A stretch of DNA of 40,013 nucleotides from Prevotella sp. GTDB taxonomy: Bacteria > Bacteroidota > Bacteroidia > Bacteroidales > Bacteroidaceae. Of the stretch, positions 1 through 7,399 are shown piece by piece; the first letter of the stretch is position 1; each line of letters opens with the position of its first letter. The notes beneath the pieces were generated by a model that worked only from the letters and a program-made list of their open reading frames with translations, did not search any database and had not been told where the DNA came from. The translations under genes were made by a program, and so were the position numbers. The stretch is from positions 1 through 40,013 of the forward strand of contig JAGCZA010000061.1 of assembly GCA_017960525.1 (NCBI GenBank), in the 5' to 3' direction.

Positions 1-510
1 AGCCAGCATTGTGGCGATGGCCGAGTCGGCATAGACGTAGTCGAGACGGTGCACGAAAAAGGGCTGGCCGGGCGTCAGGTGGTAGGTCACGTCCATGCGC
101 TTCCGTCCGTGGGGCGTGGCCTCCATACGCACTTTCGCCTGAAGGAAGCCCTCATTGCGCAGTTGCTGCTGCAAGTCCTGGCAGGTGAGGCGGGCCTGCA
201 GGCTGTCGAAGATGACGGGGGCCTCGCCCATGTTGCGCAATGTGCGGTTGATCCACTTTGTAGAGTCGCGCCCGGAGAGCGAATAGGTCATCAGCGGCAA
301 CTTGAACAGCGAGAACCACTTGGCGTTGGGCTGCTGGCGCACGTAACTCTTCAGCAGACTAGTGTTCGTGTATTGGGCATCGTCGTCAGCAACCACCTTC
401 ACCTGGCCAAGCAGTAACTGCCCATCGGGCACATACTTGGTGGTGGAGCAGGCTGCAAGCAAGGCCGAAACGGCCATTGCCAATAGACCCCATTTGAACA
501 CTCTCGCCAT
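1..510 (-). CDS. tamL: TamL-like outer-membrane assembly lipoprotein, N-terminal part (runs off the window)
   Basis: The frame is open from the left edge to an ATG at 510 and encodes 170 residues. It begins MARVFKWGLLAMAVSALLAAC, a short signal peptide with an L-A-A-C lipobox, followed by STTKYVPDGQLLL. The stretch YVRQQPNAKWFSLFKLPL and the following KWINRTLRNMGEAPVIFDS are, from memory, typical of the Bacteroidetes TamL/BamA-family lipoproteins that partner a TamB-like protein in outer-membrane biogenesis. Only the POTRA-like start is present; the barrel would lie outside the window. The ATG is supported by a promoter just upstream (521-552). Lipoprotein status is seen directly. The TamL name is recall of family sequence, so a more distant BamA-like protein is possible. 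Confidence 0.75.
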   Translation of the reverse strand, partial: MARVFKWGLLAMAVSALLAACSTTKYVPDGQLLLGQVKVVADDDAQYTNTSLLKSYVRQQPNAKWFSLFKLPLMTYSLSGRDSTKWINRTLRNMGEAPVIFDSLQARLTCQDLQQQLRNEGFLQAKVRMEATPHGRKRMDVTYHLTPGQPFFVHRLDYVYADSAIATMLA

Positions 511-520
511 AAATTGGGTG

Positions 521-552
521 CAAAGTTACGGAAAAAATGCGAACAAGCCAAA
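521..552 (-). promoter_or_regulatory. Bacteroidetes-type promoter for the TamL-like gene
   Basis: On the minus strand TTTG (552-549), a 20-base spacer, and TAACTTTG (528-521) match the phylum's -33/-7 consensus. The -7 box lies 10 bases before the ATG at 510, so the 5' leader would be very short. Assignment rests on the motif and spacing only. Confidence 0.65.
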
Positions 553-603
553 AATGAGAACCTAATTCTGCTGTTTCCAGTGGATAAAGTGTAGCCTGAA
601 AAG

Positions 604-640
604 ACGAGGATGTGCCTATTTTTTGTTGACACATCCTCGT
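604..640 (-). terminator. Rho-independent-like terminator after pnp
   Basis: An 11-bp perfect stem ACGAGGATGTG / CACATCCTCGT (604-614 and 630-640) encloses a 15-base loop. Read on the minus strand it is followed by CTTTTC. It begins 22 bases past the pnp stop and precedes the TamL-like gene promoter, so it would separate the two minus-strand units. Confidence 0.7.
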
Positions 641-662
641 TTGTCGGTATAAAGGACTGGCT

Positions 663-3101
663 TTAGAAGTCCATGTGATCCAGCGTGTCGCTGAAATCCT
701 TCGGTTCACTCTGGGTGGCGGGGTCGCGGTAAGGCTCACTCTCCTGCTCGTAGCGGGGACGGCGCTCGAAGCGCTCGCCACGCTCAGGACGGTCGTGGTG
801 GTCCTGACGGTCGAAACGGGGCTGACGACGGTCGCCACGGTCGGGACGGTCGGTGCGCGGCTGGCGGCGGTCGCCACGGTCGCCACGCTCACCACGCTCA
901 GGACGCTCAGGACGCTCACGGCGTGCGGGACGCTCCTGGTAACCCTCGGGTTTCTCGATGAGCACGCGATGGCTCAGTTTGTATTTACCAGTCTTCGGGT
1001 CAATCTCAAGGAGTTTCACCTGGATGTGGTCGCCCTCCTTGATGCCTGCCTCCTCGACGGTCTCCAGACGGCGCCAGTCAATCTCCGAGATGTGGAGCAG
1101 ACCGTCCTTGCCCGGCATAATCTCGACGAAGCAGCCGTAAGGCATGATGCTGCGGACAATGCCGTCGTAGATTTCGCCCACTTCTGGGATGGCCACGATG
1201 GCACGAATCTTGGCCAGTGCGGCCTCGATGCTCTCCTTGTCGGGACCGGAAACCTGCACCTTGCCCACGCCGTCGATTTCGTCGATGGTGATGGTGGTGC
1301 CAGTGTCTTCCTGCATCTGCTGGATAATCTTTCCGCCCGGGCCAATGACGGCACCGATGAACTCCTTGGGAATCTCGATCTGCTCGATGCGGGGCACCTG
1401 GGGCTTGAACTCGGCGCGAGGCTCGGCAATGGTGTCGGTGATGCACTTCAGGATGTGCTCACGACCAGCCTTGGCCTGCATAAGGGCCTTCTCCAGAATG
1501 TCGAACGACAGACCGTCGCACTTGATATCCATCTGGGTGGCGGTCAGACCATCGCGTGTGCCGGTGGTCTTGAAGTCCATATCGCCCAAGTGGTCCTCGT
1601 CGCCAAGAATGTCGCTCAACACGGCATACTTGTCCTCGCCGGGGTTCTTGATGAGACCCATTGCGATACCGCTGACGGGCTTCTTCATAGGCACACCAGC
1701 ATCCATCAGGGCCATCGTGCCTGCGCAGACGGTAGCCATAGACGAAGAGCCGTTTGACTCCAGAATCTGGCTCACCAGGCGCACGGGGTAGGGGAAGTCT
1801 TCGGGAATCTGGCCCTTCAGTCCGCGCCAGGCCAGATGGCCGTGGCCAATCTCACGGCGGCCTACGCCACGCTGGGCCTTGGCCTCGCCAGTGCAGAAGG
1901 GCGGGAAGTTATAGTGCAGCAGGAAGCGCATGTAGCCGCGCTCCAGCACGTCGTCCACCAGTTTCTCGTCGAGTTTGGTGCCCAGCGTACAAGTGCCAAG
2001 GGCCTGCGTCTCGCCACGTGTGAAGATGGCGCTGCCGTGAGGCATAGGCAGGGGGCTGGTCTCGCACCAGATTGGGCGTATGTCGGTGGTCTTGCGGCCG
2101 TCGAGGCGGATGCCCTCGTCGAGGATGCAGCGGCGCATGGCATCGCGCTCCACGTCGTGGTAGTAGCGGTCCATCATAGCGTCGTATTCCTCGTCGCTGA
2201 TTTCCTGTTCCTCCTGGGTAGCAGCCTCCTGGGCAGCCTTGCGCTCGGCAAAGAACTGCTCCTTGAAGTCTTCGAGCAACTTCTCGAAGGCCTCGGTACG
2301 CTCCTGCTTCTCTAAGGCCTGCTTGGTGATGTCGTATGCCTTGGGATAAAGTTCCTTGCTCATACGGGCACGGAGTTCCTCGTCGTTCACTTCATGGTTA
2401 TACTCACGTTTCACGTCCTTGCCCAGTTCTTTCGACAGTTCGGACTGCAGTTCGCACATAGGCTTGATAGCATCCATAGCGGCTTTCAGGGCACCGAGCA
2501 GATCCTGCTCACTAACTTCTTTCATCTCGCCCTCGACCATCATGATGTTCTCTGCGGAAGCGCCCACCATAATGTCCATGTCGGCCTCCTTCATCTGCTG
2601 GAAGGTGGGGTTGATGACATACTTGCCATCCACACGGGCCACGCGCACCTCGCTGATGGGGCACTCGAAGGGAATGTCAGAGCAGGCCAGGGCAGCCGAG
2701 GCGGCAAATCCGGCCAGGGCGTCGGGCTGGTCTACGCCGTCGGCGGAGAGTAGCATCACATTGACAAACACTTCTGCATGGTAGTTACTGGGGAAGAGTG
2801 GACGAAGCACACGGTCCACAAGTCGTGATGTAAGGATTTCATTGTCAGAGGCTTTGCCTTCGCGCTTGGTAAATCCACCGGGGAAGCGCCCGGCTGCGCT
2901 GTACTGTTCGCGATAGTCCACCTGAAGGGGCATGAAATCGGTTCCGGGAACTGCATCTTTTGCGGCACAAACAGTGGCCAGGAGCACGGTATTGTTCATT
3001 CGCAGCATAACGCTGCCGTCGGCCTGCTTTGCCACTTTCCCGGTTTCAATGGTGATGGTACGTCCATCAGCCAGTTGAAGGGTCTTTGTAATTACGTTCA
3101 T
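663..3101 (-). CDS. pnp: Polynucleotide phosphorylase with an Arg/Gly/Asp-rich tail
   Basis: This is the 3'-5' phosphorolytic exoribonuclease of the RNA degradosome, which degrades RNA with phosphate to nucleoside diphosphates. The order is RNase PH-like domain 1, an alpha-helical linker, RNase PH-like domain 2, a KH domain with the GxxG loop IGPGGKII (about residue 582), and an S1 domain starting near [16 protein letters not shown] (about residues 638-715). The start [14 protein letters not shown] at 3101 was chosen because it matches the family N-terminus; an in-frame extension to 3152 would cross the promoter at 3140-3171. The protein is 812 residues, longer than the usual 700 or so, because about 95 residues of [17 protein letters not shown]-like repeats follow S1. 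Such tails are often RNA-binding and disordered; that role is inferred here. Confidence 0.97.
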   Translation of the reverse strand: MNVITKTLQLADGRTITIETGKVAKQADGSVMLRMNNTVLLATVCAAKDAVPGTDFMPLQVDYREQYSAAGRFPGGFTKREGKASDNEILTSRLVDRVLRPLFPSNYHAEVFVNVMLLSADGVDQPDALAGFAASAALACSDIPFECPISEVRVARVDGKYVINPTFQQMKEADMDIMVGASAENIMMVEGEMKEVSEQDLLGALKAAMDAIKPMCELQSELSKELGKDVKREYNHEVNDEELRARMSKELYPKAYDITKQALEKQERTEAFEKLLEDFKEQFFAERKAAQEAATQEEQEISDEEYDAMMDRYYHDVERDAMRRCILDEGIRLDGRKTTDIRPIWCETSPLPMPHGSAIFTRGETQALGTCTLGTKLDEKLVDDVLERGYMRFLLHYNFPPFCTGEAKAQRGVGRREIGHGHLAWRGLKGQIPEDFPYPVRLVSQILESNGSSSMATVCAGTMALMDAGVPMKKPVSGIAMGLIKNPGEDKYAVLSDILGDEDHLGDMDFKTTGTRDGLTATQMDIKCDGLSFDILEKALMQAKAGREHILKCITDTIAEPRAEFKPQVPRIEQIEIPKEFIGAVIGPGGKIIQQMQEDTGTTITIDEIDGVGKVQVSGPDKESIEAALAKIRAIVAIPEVGEIYDGIVRSIMPYGCFVEIMPGKDGLLHISEIDWRRLETVEEAGIKEGDHIQVKLLEIDPKTGKYKLSHRVLIEKPEGYQERPARRERPERPERGERGDRGDRRQPRTDRPDRGDRRQPRFDRQDHHDRPERGERFERRPRYEQESEPYRDPATQSEPKDFSDTLDHMDF

Positions 3102-3139
3102 CTTTTCGTTAAAAACATCTATAAAATAAAAAAATCGCG

Positions 3140-3171
3140 CAAAGTTACGCATTATTTACATAATAGACGAA
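3140..3171 (-). promoter_or_regulatory. Promoter for pnp (good -7, weak -33)
   Basis: TAACTTTG (3147-3140, minus strand) is a clean -7 box. At the expected 20-base spacing the -33 position reads TTCG instead of TTTG. It lies 38 bases before the chosen pnp ATG and is back to back with the promoter of the plus-strand lipoprotein operon. Confidence 0.5.
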
Positions 3172-3187
3172 GAAACACCCCCTGAAT

Positions 3188-3219
3188 TTTGGTTTTTTAT
3201 GATTTTTGCCTTAACTTTG
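3188..3219 (+). promoter_or_regulatory. Promoter of the three-lipoprotein operon
   Basis: TTTG (3188-3191), a 20-base spacer and TAACTTTG (3212-3219) give an exact match to the Bacteroidetes vegetative promoter. The first ATG of the operon is at 3240, so the leader is only about 13 bases. Confidence 0.7.
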
Positions 3220-3239
3220 CACGCAAATTGTGATTTGAC

Positions 3240-4379
3240 ATGATGAATAGACTCTTTTTATTGGCATTTGGCGTGTTGGCCCTGACTGGCTGCACCGACA
3301 ACAAAAATTTCACCATCGACGGCATCGTGGAAGGGGCCGACGGCAAAACGCTTTACCTCTACAACAAGACCCTGGGCGGGGCCGAGCTGATGGACTCCGT
3401 GGTGCTTGACGAAAGCGGTGTGTTCGCCTTCAAGGGCGATGCTCCAGAGGCTCCCGACTTCTATCTTTTGGTGATTGGCAACCAAGTGATTAACCTCTCC
3501 ATCGACTCTACCGAGACTGTCAGCGTGAAGGCGAAAATGCCTGGTATGGCCTCGAACTATGAAGTGGAGGGGTCGGACAACTGCGAGAAGATACGCGAGT
3601 TGGCACTCCGTCAGCAAGATCTCCAGCGGCAAGCGCTGGCCTTGGAGAGCAACTACAGTTTCAGCGAGACGCAGCGCATTGACTCACTGGAACGGCTGGT
3701 GGAGAACTACAAGGCAGACATCTCCCGCGACTACATCTTCCAGGAACCCCAGAAGGCATACGCCTACTTCGCCCTGTTCCAAACATTGGGCCGGTGGACG
3801 CTATTCGACCGCAGCAATGCCAACGATATGAAAGCTTTTGGTGCAGTGGCCACCTGCTGGAACACCTACTACCCCGATGCCTTGCGCACAGAGCATCTGC
3901 GCAACACAGCCCTCAAGGGTATCAATGAGCGGAGGGCAGTAGTTGCCCGAGAGAACAACGTGATTGACGAGACCAAAATCATAGACGCAGGCATCATAGA
4001 ATTGCAACTGCCCGACGCATCAGGCAACATACGCACGCTGGGCGAACTGAAAGGAAAAGTTGTGCTGCTTGACTTCCATTTCTATGGTACCAAGGAAAGT
4101 GCGTCACGCATCCTGCTGCTTCGCGACCTCTACAACAAGTATCATGACAAGGGACTGGAAATCTATCAGGTGGGCCTTGACGACAACGAGCATTTCTGGA
4201 AACAGCAGACGTCACAGCTGCCGTGGGTGTGCGTCTTCGACCCGGAGTGCACATCGCTGCCTCTCTACAATGTACCGGAGGTACCCGAATTCTTTACCAT
4301 CGACCGCAACAGCCAGCTGCAGAAGCGCTCTACTCAGATGACCGACGGCGTTGAAGCCGAACTGCGCAGGCTGCTATGA
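3240..4379 (+). CDS. Lipoprotein with DUF4369-like and thioredoxin-like domains, no CXXC
   Basis: This is a 379-residue lipoprotein: MMNRLFLLAFGVLALTGC gives the signal peptide and an L-T-G-C lipobox. Residues of about 23-115 (FTIDGIVEGADGKTLYLYNK...) look like the DUF4369 beta domain common in Bacteroidetes. About 245-379 have a TlpA/AhpC thioredoxin fold: KGKVVLLDFHFYGTKESASR, then LEIYQVGLDDNEHFW, and the cis-proline segment VPEVPEFFTIDRN. Where TlpA proteins carry a CxxC redox pair this protein has GTKES, so disulfide chemistry is not expected; related Bacteroidetes proteins without CXXC probably form a subfamily. It heads an operon: its stop overlaps the next ATG by four bases. A binding or structural role in the periplasm is likely, but the function is unknown. 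Confidence 0.85.
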   Translation: MMNRLFLLAFGVLALTGCTDNKNFTIDGIVEGADGKTLYLYNKTLGGAELMDSVVLDESGVFAFKGDAPEAPDFYLLVIGNQVINLSIDSTETVSVKAKMPGMASNYEVEGSDNCEKIRELALRQQDLQRQALALESNYSFSETQRIDSLERLVENYKADISRDYIFQEPQKAYAYFALFQTLGRWTLFDRSNANDMKAFGAVATCWNTYYPDALRTEHLRNTALKGINERRAVVARENNVIDETKIIDAGIIELQLPDASGNIRTLGELKGKVVLLDFHFYGTKESASRILLLRDLYNKYHDKGLEIYQVGLDDNEHFWKQQTSQLPWVCVFDPECTSLPLYNVPEVPEFFTIDRNSQLQKRSTQMTDGVEAELRRLL

Positions 4380-4858
4380 AGCGGAAGGCTGTCTTGGCGT
4401 GCCTTATATGCATAGTGTGTCTCTCGTGCACCAGCCGCGCTCCGAAGTCCACGAGTTACGAGTTGCGGAAGGTGAACGACAGCCTCTACTTCCTGAACGA
4501 CTGGGAACTGCCCTATCCCGTCTACCGCTTTGCCACAGGCGATGTGGATGGCGATGGCAACGAAGATGCGCTGGTGGGCGTGGTGAAGCGCACACGCTTC
4601 CATTCCGAAATGGGCCGACGGCTCTTTATCTTCAAACAGAAGGGCGGCAAGGTGCGCCCGCTGTGGCTCGGCTCCAGCCTTGGTGGCACGCTCGTCGACT
4701 TCCGGCTGGACGGGAACAAAATCCGCTCATTGGAGCAGACTGGGCCGAATAAATATATGGTGGCCGAATACGGCTGGCGCGACTTCTGCCCGGAGTTCCG
4801 GCGATACATCGTGGAAGACACCGACTTGACAAACGCTAACAAAATATTCAACCTATGA
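4376..4858 (+). CDS. Small FG-GAP/EF-hand-like lipoprotein
   Basis: A 160-residue protein with signal peptide MKRKAVLACLICIVCLSC (lipobox L-S-C) and the segment TGDVDGDGNEDALVGV at about residues 54-69. That Asp-rich loop is typical of FG-GAP or EF-hand-like calcium-binding turns. No enzyme motif is visible. The ATG overlaps the previous stop as ATGA, and the stop overlaps the next ATG the same way, so translational coupling with both neighbours is likely. I do not recognise a named family; a secreted calcium-stabilised accessory protein of the operon is the most I can infer. Confidence 0.8.
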   Translation: MKRKAVLACLICIVCLSCTSRAPKSTSYELRKVNDSLYFLNDWELPYPVYRFATGDVDGDGNEDALVGVVKRTRFHSEMGRRLFIFKQKGGKVRPLWLGSSLGGTLVDFRLDGNKIRSLEQTGPNKYMVAEYGWRDFCPEFRRYIVEDTDLTNANKIFNL

Positions 4859-7296
4859 AAAACTATGTTCTTTTATTACTGCTTTGCATCCTGTTAGCCG
4901 GATGCGGAACGAAAAGCGTCGACGGCCCGCGAGAAGAACCGCTCACCAGCCTCGACCTGGAACACCTGAACGACGACATCGACCTGCAGATGGACATCAC
5001 AAAACTGTCGGTCAGCGATTTGCACATCCTGCGCCACGCCTTCCAGGCCCGCAGGGGATACCCTTTTCGCGACTCTTATCTGCGTCGCGTCTACGGCACC
5101 ACCTCGTGGTATGATTCGCTGATGTGGGTCTTCGACGAAACGTCGGAGAACTTCGACTGGAAGGAGGAGAAGGCCGACGAAGACTACCGTGACTATTACT
5201 ACGGAAGCATCAAGGACGAGGCTGTGGCGTACACGCCGGAAGAGAAGGCTTTCGTAGAGCGTATTAAGAAGCGTGAGCAGGAACTGCTGGCCCTCAACTT
5301 CAAGCCCAGTAGCGGAGGAAAGGTGAACATCGACAACCTCATCAACCCAGGTCTGATGACGACCTTCGACCCCAGATTGAAGGAGAAACTCACCCAGAAC
5401 GGTTTTGCCATCGTGCCGGCCAAACACCAGCAATTGTTCCAACTCTATGAGAAGAACGACTACCACGAGTTCCCAAACTTTGTTACAACCGACCTGTTCC
5501 TGCAATTGTACCACCTCTATATTGACTGTATGTTGCGCGAGGTGGAGTACAACAAACTCGACTCGGTGGCCACTCTCTTCGTGCGTGATATGTACCAGGC
5601 CACCCGCTACAAGTTGGTGCACTCGCCCAGCCAGACGGTGCAGAAAGCCGCCCGCCACAATGCCATCTACTTCGCCGTCGCCTACCAGTTGCTCACTGGC
5701 AAGTCGCTGCCTCTCGGCCCTGACCAGACCATTGCCGACGAGGAGATTGACAAGGTGATGAAGAGCGAAAACAGCACCAGCAACTTCATCGGCGAATATC
5801 AGGAGGTGCAGTATCCCTACAGCCTGTTCCGGCCCCGTGGACACTATACCCGCTCTGAGCGGTTGCAACGCTACTTCCGCGCAATGATGTGGCTGCAGGC
5901 AGTGCCTTTCGGACTTGACGCACCTATGCAACTGGAGTATGCCGTGCAGATGGCCGATGTGCTGTGCTCCAGCAAGCGGAGCACCGATTGCTACGACACA
6001 ATGAACAACGTGCTGACCCTGCTGATGGGAAAGCCTGACAACCTGACGCTCATACAGGTGATAGACGAAATCGGCAAGACTGGACTCACGGCCGAACAAC
6101 TGATTGACAACAAGAGTGAGATGCAGAAACTGCGCCAGCGACTGAACGAACTGGGCAACACTCAGACGCGCATCCGGCCCAAGTTTGAGCGCACCAGCCA
6201 CAACAAGATTTGCCTGATGCCACAGCGCTACCAGCCCGACGCCGAAGTGTTGCAGGAGATGGTGGACTACGACTCGAAGAAGAGCAAGCGCGTCACCCCC
6301 AAGGGTCTCGATGTGCTGGCCGCGATGGGGTGCACCGCTGCCGAAAGGATTCTCATCGATGAATTGGGCGAGGCAAACCGCTGGGAGGGCTACAAGCCCA
6401 ACTTGCAGCGTATGAAGCAGCGCATGGACTCCATCGACTGGCAGGAAAATGCCTCGGTGGAGTGGCTTGCGACCCTGAAGACCGTCGTCGATAAGGCCGA
6501 CAACGTGCCCTATTTCATGCAGGCTGACGAGTGGGACAAGAAGTCGCTCAACGCGGCGCTCGCCTCTTGGGCAGAACTGAAGCACGACGCCATACTCTAC
6601 GCCAAGCAGCCAATGGGCGCCGAGTGTGGAGGCGGCGGCCCGCCAGAACCCGTAGTGAAGGGCTATGTTGAGCCTAACGTCAGGTTCTGGGAGAAAGCCA
6701 TCGCCCTGCTCAAGTCGACGGCCCAGACCTTGCGCCAGTGCGGCATGATGACTGAGAAGATAGAGAATTCCAACGAGCGTATCTGCGAGGAGGCCGAGTT
6801 CCTGCTGCTCATCAGCCAGAAAGAGTTGAACGGCGAACGCATCAAGGACGAGGAGTATGACCAGATAGAGTATATCGGGGCCGTGTTCGAGAATATGTCG
6901 GTCGAACTGTTGCGCGACCCGGAGCACGAACTGTGGGACTGGAACGCCGTACAAGGCCCTGACCGCCGCATCGCCCTTGTGGCCGACGTCTACACGGCTA
7001 ATGCCGACAACAACGAGGACCACAAGTGCATCCTCTACGAGGCCGTCGGCGATGCTGACGAACTCTACGTGGTGATTGAGGTTGAGGGCTACCTCTACCT
7101 GATGCGCGGCGCTGTCTTCTCCTACCGTGAGTTCGACCGCCCGCTCGACCAGCAGCGCCTCACCGACGAGGAGTGGCAGAAGCACTTGGACGAGCACCCA
7201 CGCGACGGTGTTCCCACGTGGATGTCGCCCCTTATCGTGCCTCTGGAGGCCATACCCGAAGACAACGAGGAAGTGTTTTATAGCTCCGGCTGCTGA
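4855..7296 (+). CDS. DUF3160 lipoprotein with N-terminal YARHG-like domain
   Basis: This is an 813-residue lipoprotein (MKNYVLLLLLCILLAGC, lipobox L-A-G-C). Residues of about 52-85 contain LRHAFQARRGYPFRDSYLRR followed by VYGTTSWY, the pattern of a YARHG domain. From about 180 onward, FVTTDLFLQLYHLYIDCMLR, YSLFRPRGHYTRSERLQRYF and FRAMMWLQAVPFGLD are typical of DUF3160, a long helical family of unknown function in secreted proteins. The segment GAECGGGGPPEPVVKGYVEP near residue 595 is also characteristic. It closes the three-gene operon and is followed by a large palindrome (7305-7395). A large antisense open frame covers it but is a codon-bias shadow. Family call is good; no function can be assigned. 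Confidence 0.88.
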   Translation: MKNYVLLLLLCILLAGCGTKSVDGPREEPLTSLDLEHLNDDIDLQMDITKLSVSDLHILRHAFQARRGYPFRDSYLRRVYGTTSWYDSLMWVFDETSENFDWKEEKADEDYRDYYYGSIKDEAVAYTPEEKAFVERIKKREQELLALNFKPSSGGKVNIDNLINPGLMTTFDPRLKEKLTQNGFAIVPAKHQQLFQLYEKNDYHEFPNFVTTDLFLQLYHLYIDCMLREVEYNKLDSVATLFVRDMYQATRYKLVHSPSQTVQKAARHNAIYFAVAYQLLTGKSLPLGPDQTIADEEIDKVMKSENSTSNFIGEYQEVQYPYSLFRPRGHYTRSERLQRYFRAMMWLQAVPFGLDAPMQLEYAVQMADVLCSSKRSTDCYDTMNNVLTLLMGKPDNLTLIQVIDEIGKTGLTAEQLIDNKSEMQKLRQRLNELGNTQTRIRPKFERTSHNKICLMPQRYQPDAEVLQEMVDYDSKKSKRVTPKGLDVLAAMGCTAAERILIDELGEANRWEGYKPNLQRMKQRMDSIDWQENASVEWLATLKTVVDKADNVPYFMQADEWDKKSLNAALASWAELKHDAILYAKQPMGAECGGGGPPEPVVKGYVEPNVRFWEKAIALLKSTAQTLRQCGMMTEKIENSNERICEEAEFLLLISQKELNGERIKDEEYDQIEYIGAVFENMSVELLRDPEHELWDWNAVQGPDRRIALVADVYTANADNNEDHKCILYEAVGDADELYVVIEVEGYLYLMRGAVFSYREFDRPLDQQRLTDEEWQKHLDEHPRDGVPTWMSPLIVPLEAIPEDNEEVFYSSGC

Positions 7297-7304
7297 CTTT
7301 GCGA

Positions 7305-7395
7305 CCACGAATTACACGAATTTCACTAATTCTGACTGGCGTAATACTACTATAACTACGCGCAGCTAAATTAGAGAAATTCGTGTAATTAGTGG
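7305..7395. repeat. Long imperfect palindrome built of 9-bp units; probable bidirectional terminator
   Basis: The arms CCACGAATTACACGAATTTC (7305-7324) and GAAATTCGTGTAATTAGTGG (7376-7395) match at 19 of 20 positions, and pairing extends a few bases inward. The left arm is itself three tandem 9-mers: CACGAATTA, CACGAATTT, CACTAATTC. It fills the gap between convergent genes, 9 bases after the DUF3160 stop and 5 bases from the clpB stop. It could terminate both transcripts, or be a copy of a dispersed intergenic repeat. Confidence 0.75.
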
Positions 7396-7399
7396 TATA

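Noticed and set aside
663-3152. pnp start at 3152
   Set aside because: The extra 17 residues read through the predicted -7 box and have no family similarity; ATG at 3101 matches the conserved N-terminus.
4894-7308. An 804-codon open frame antisense to the DUF3160 gene
   Set aside because: It is an uninterrupted shadow produced by codon bias of the real gene; it lacks domains and has repetitive Val/His/Leu composition, while the plus strand has a lipobox, coupling and family motifs.
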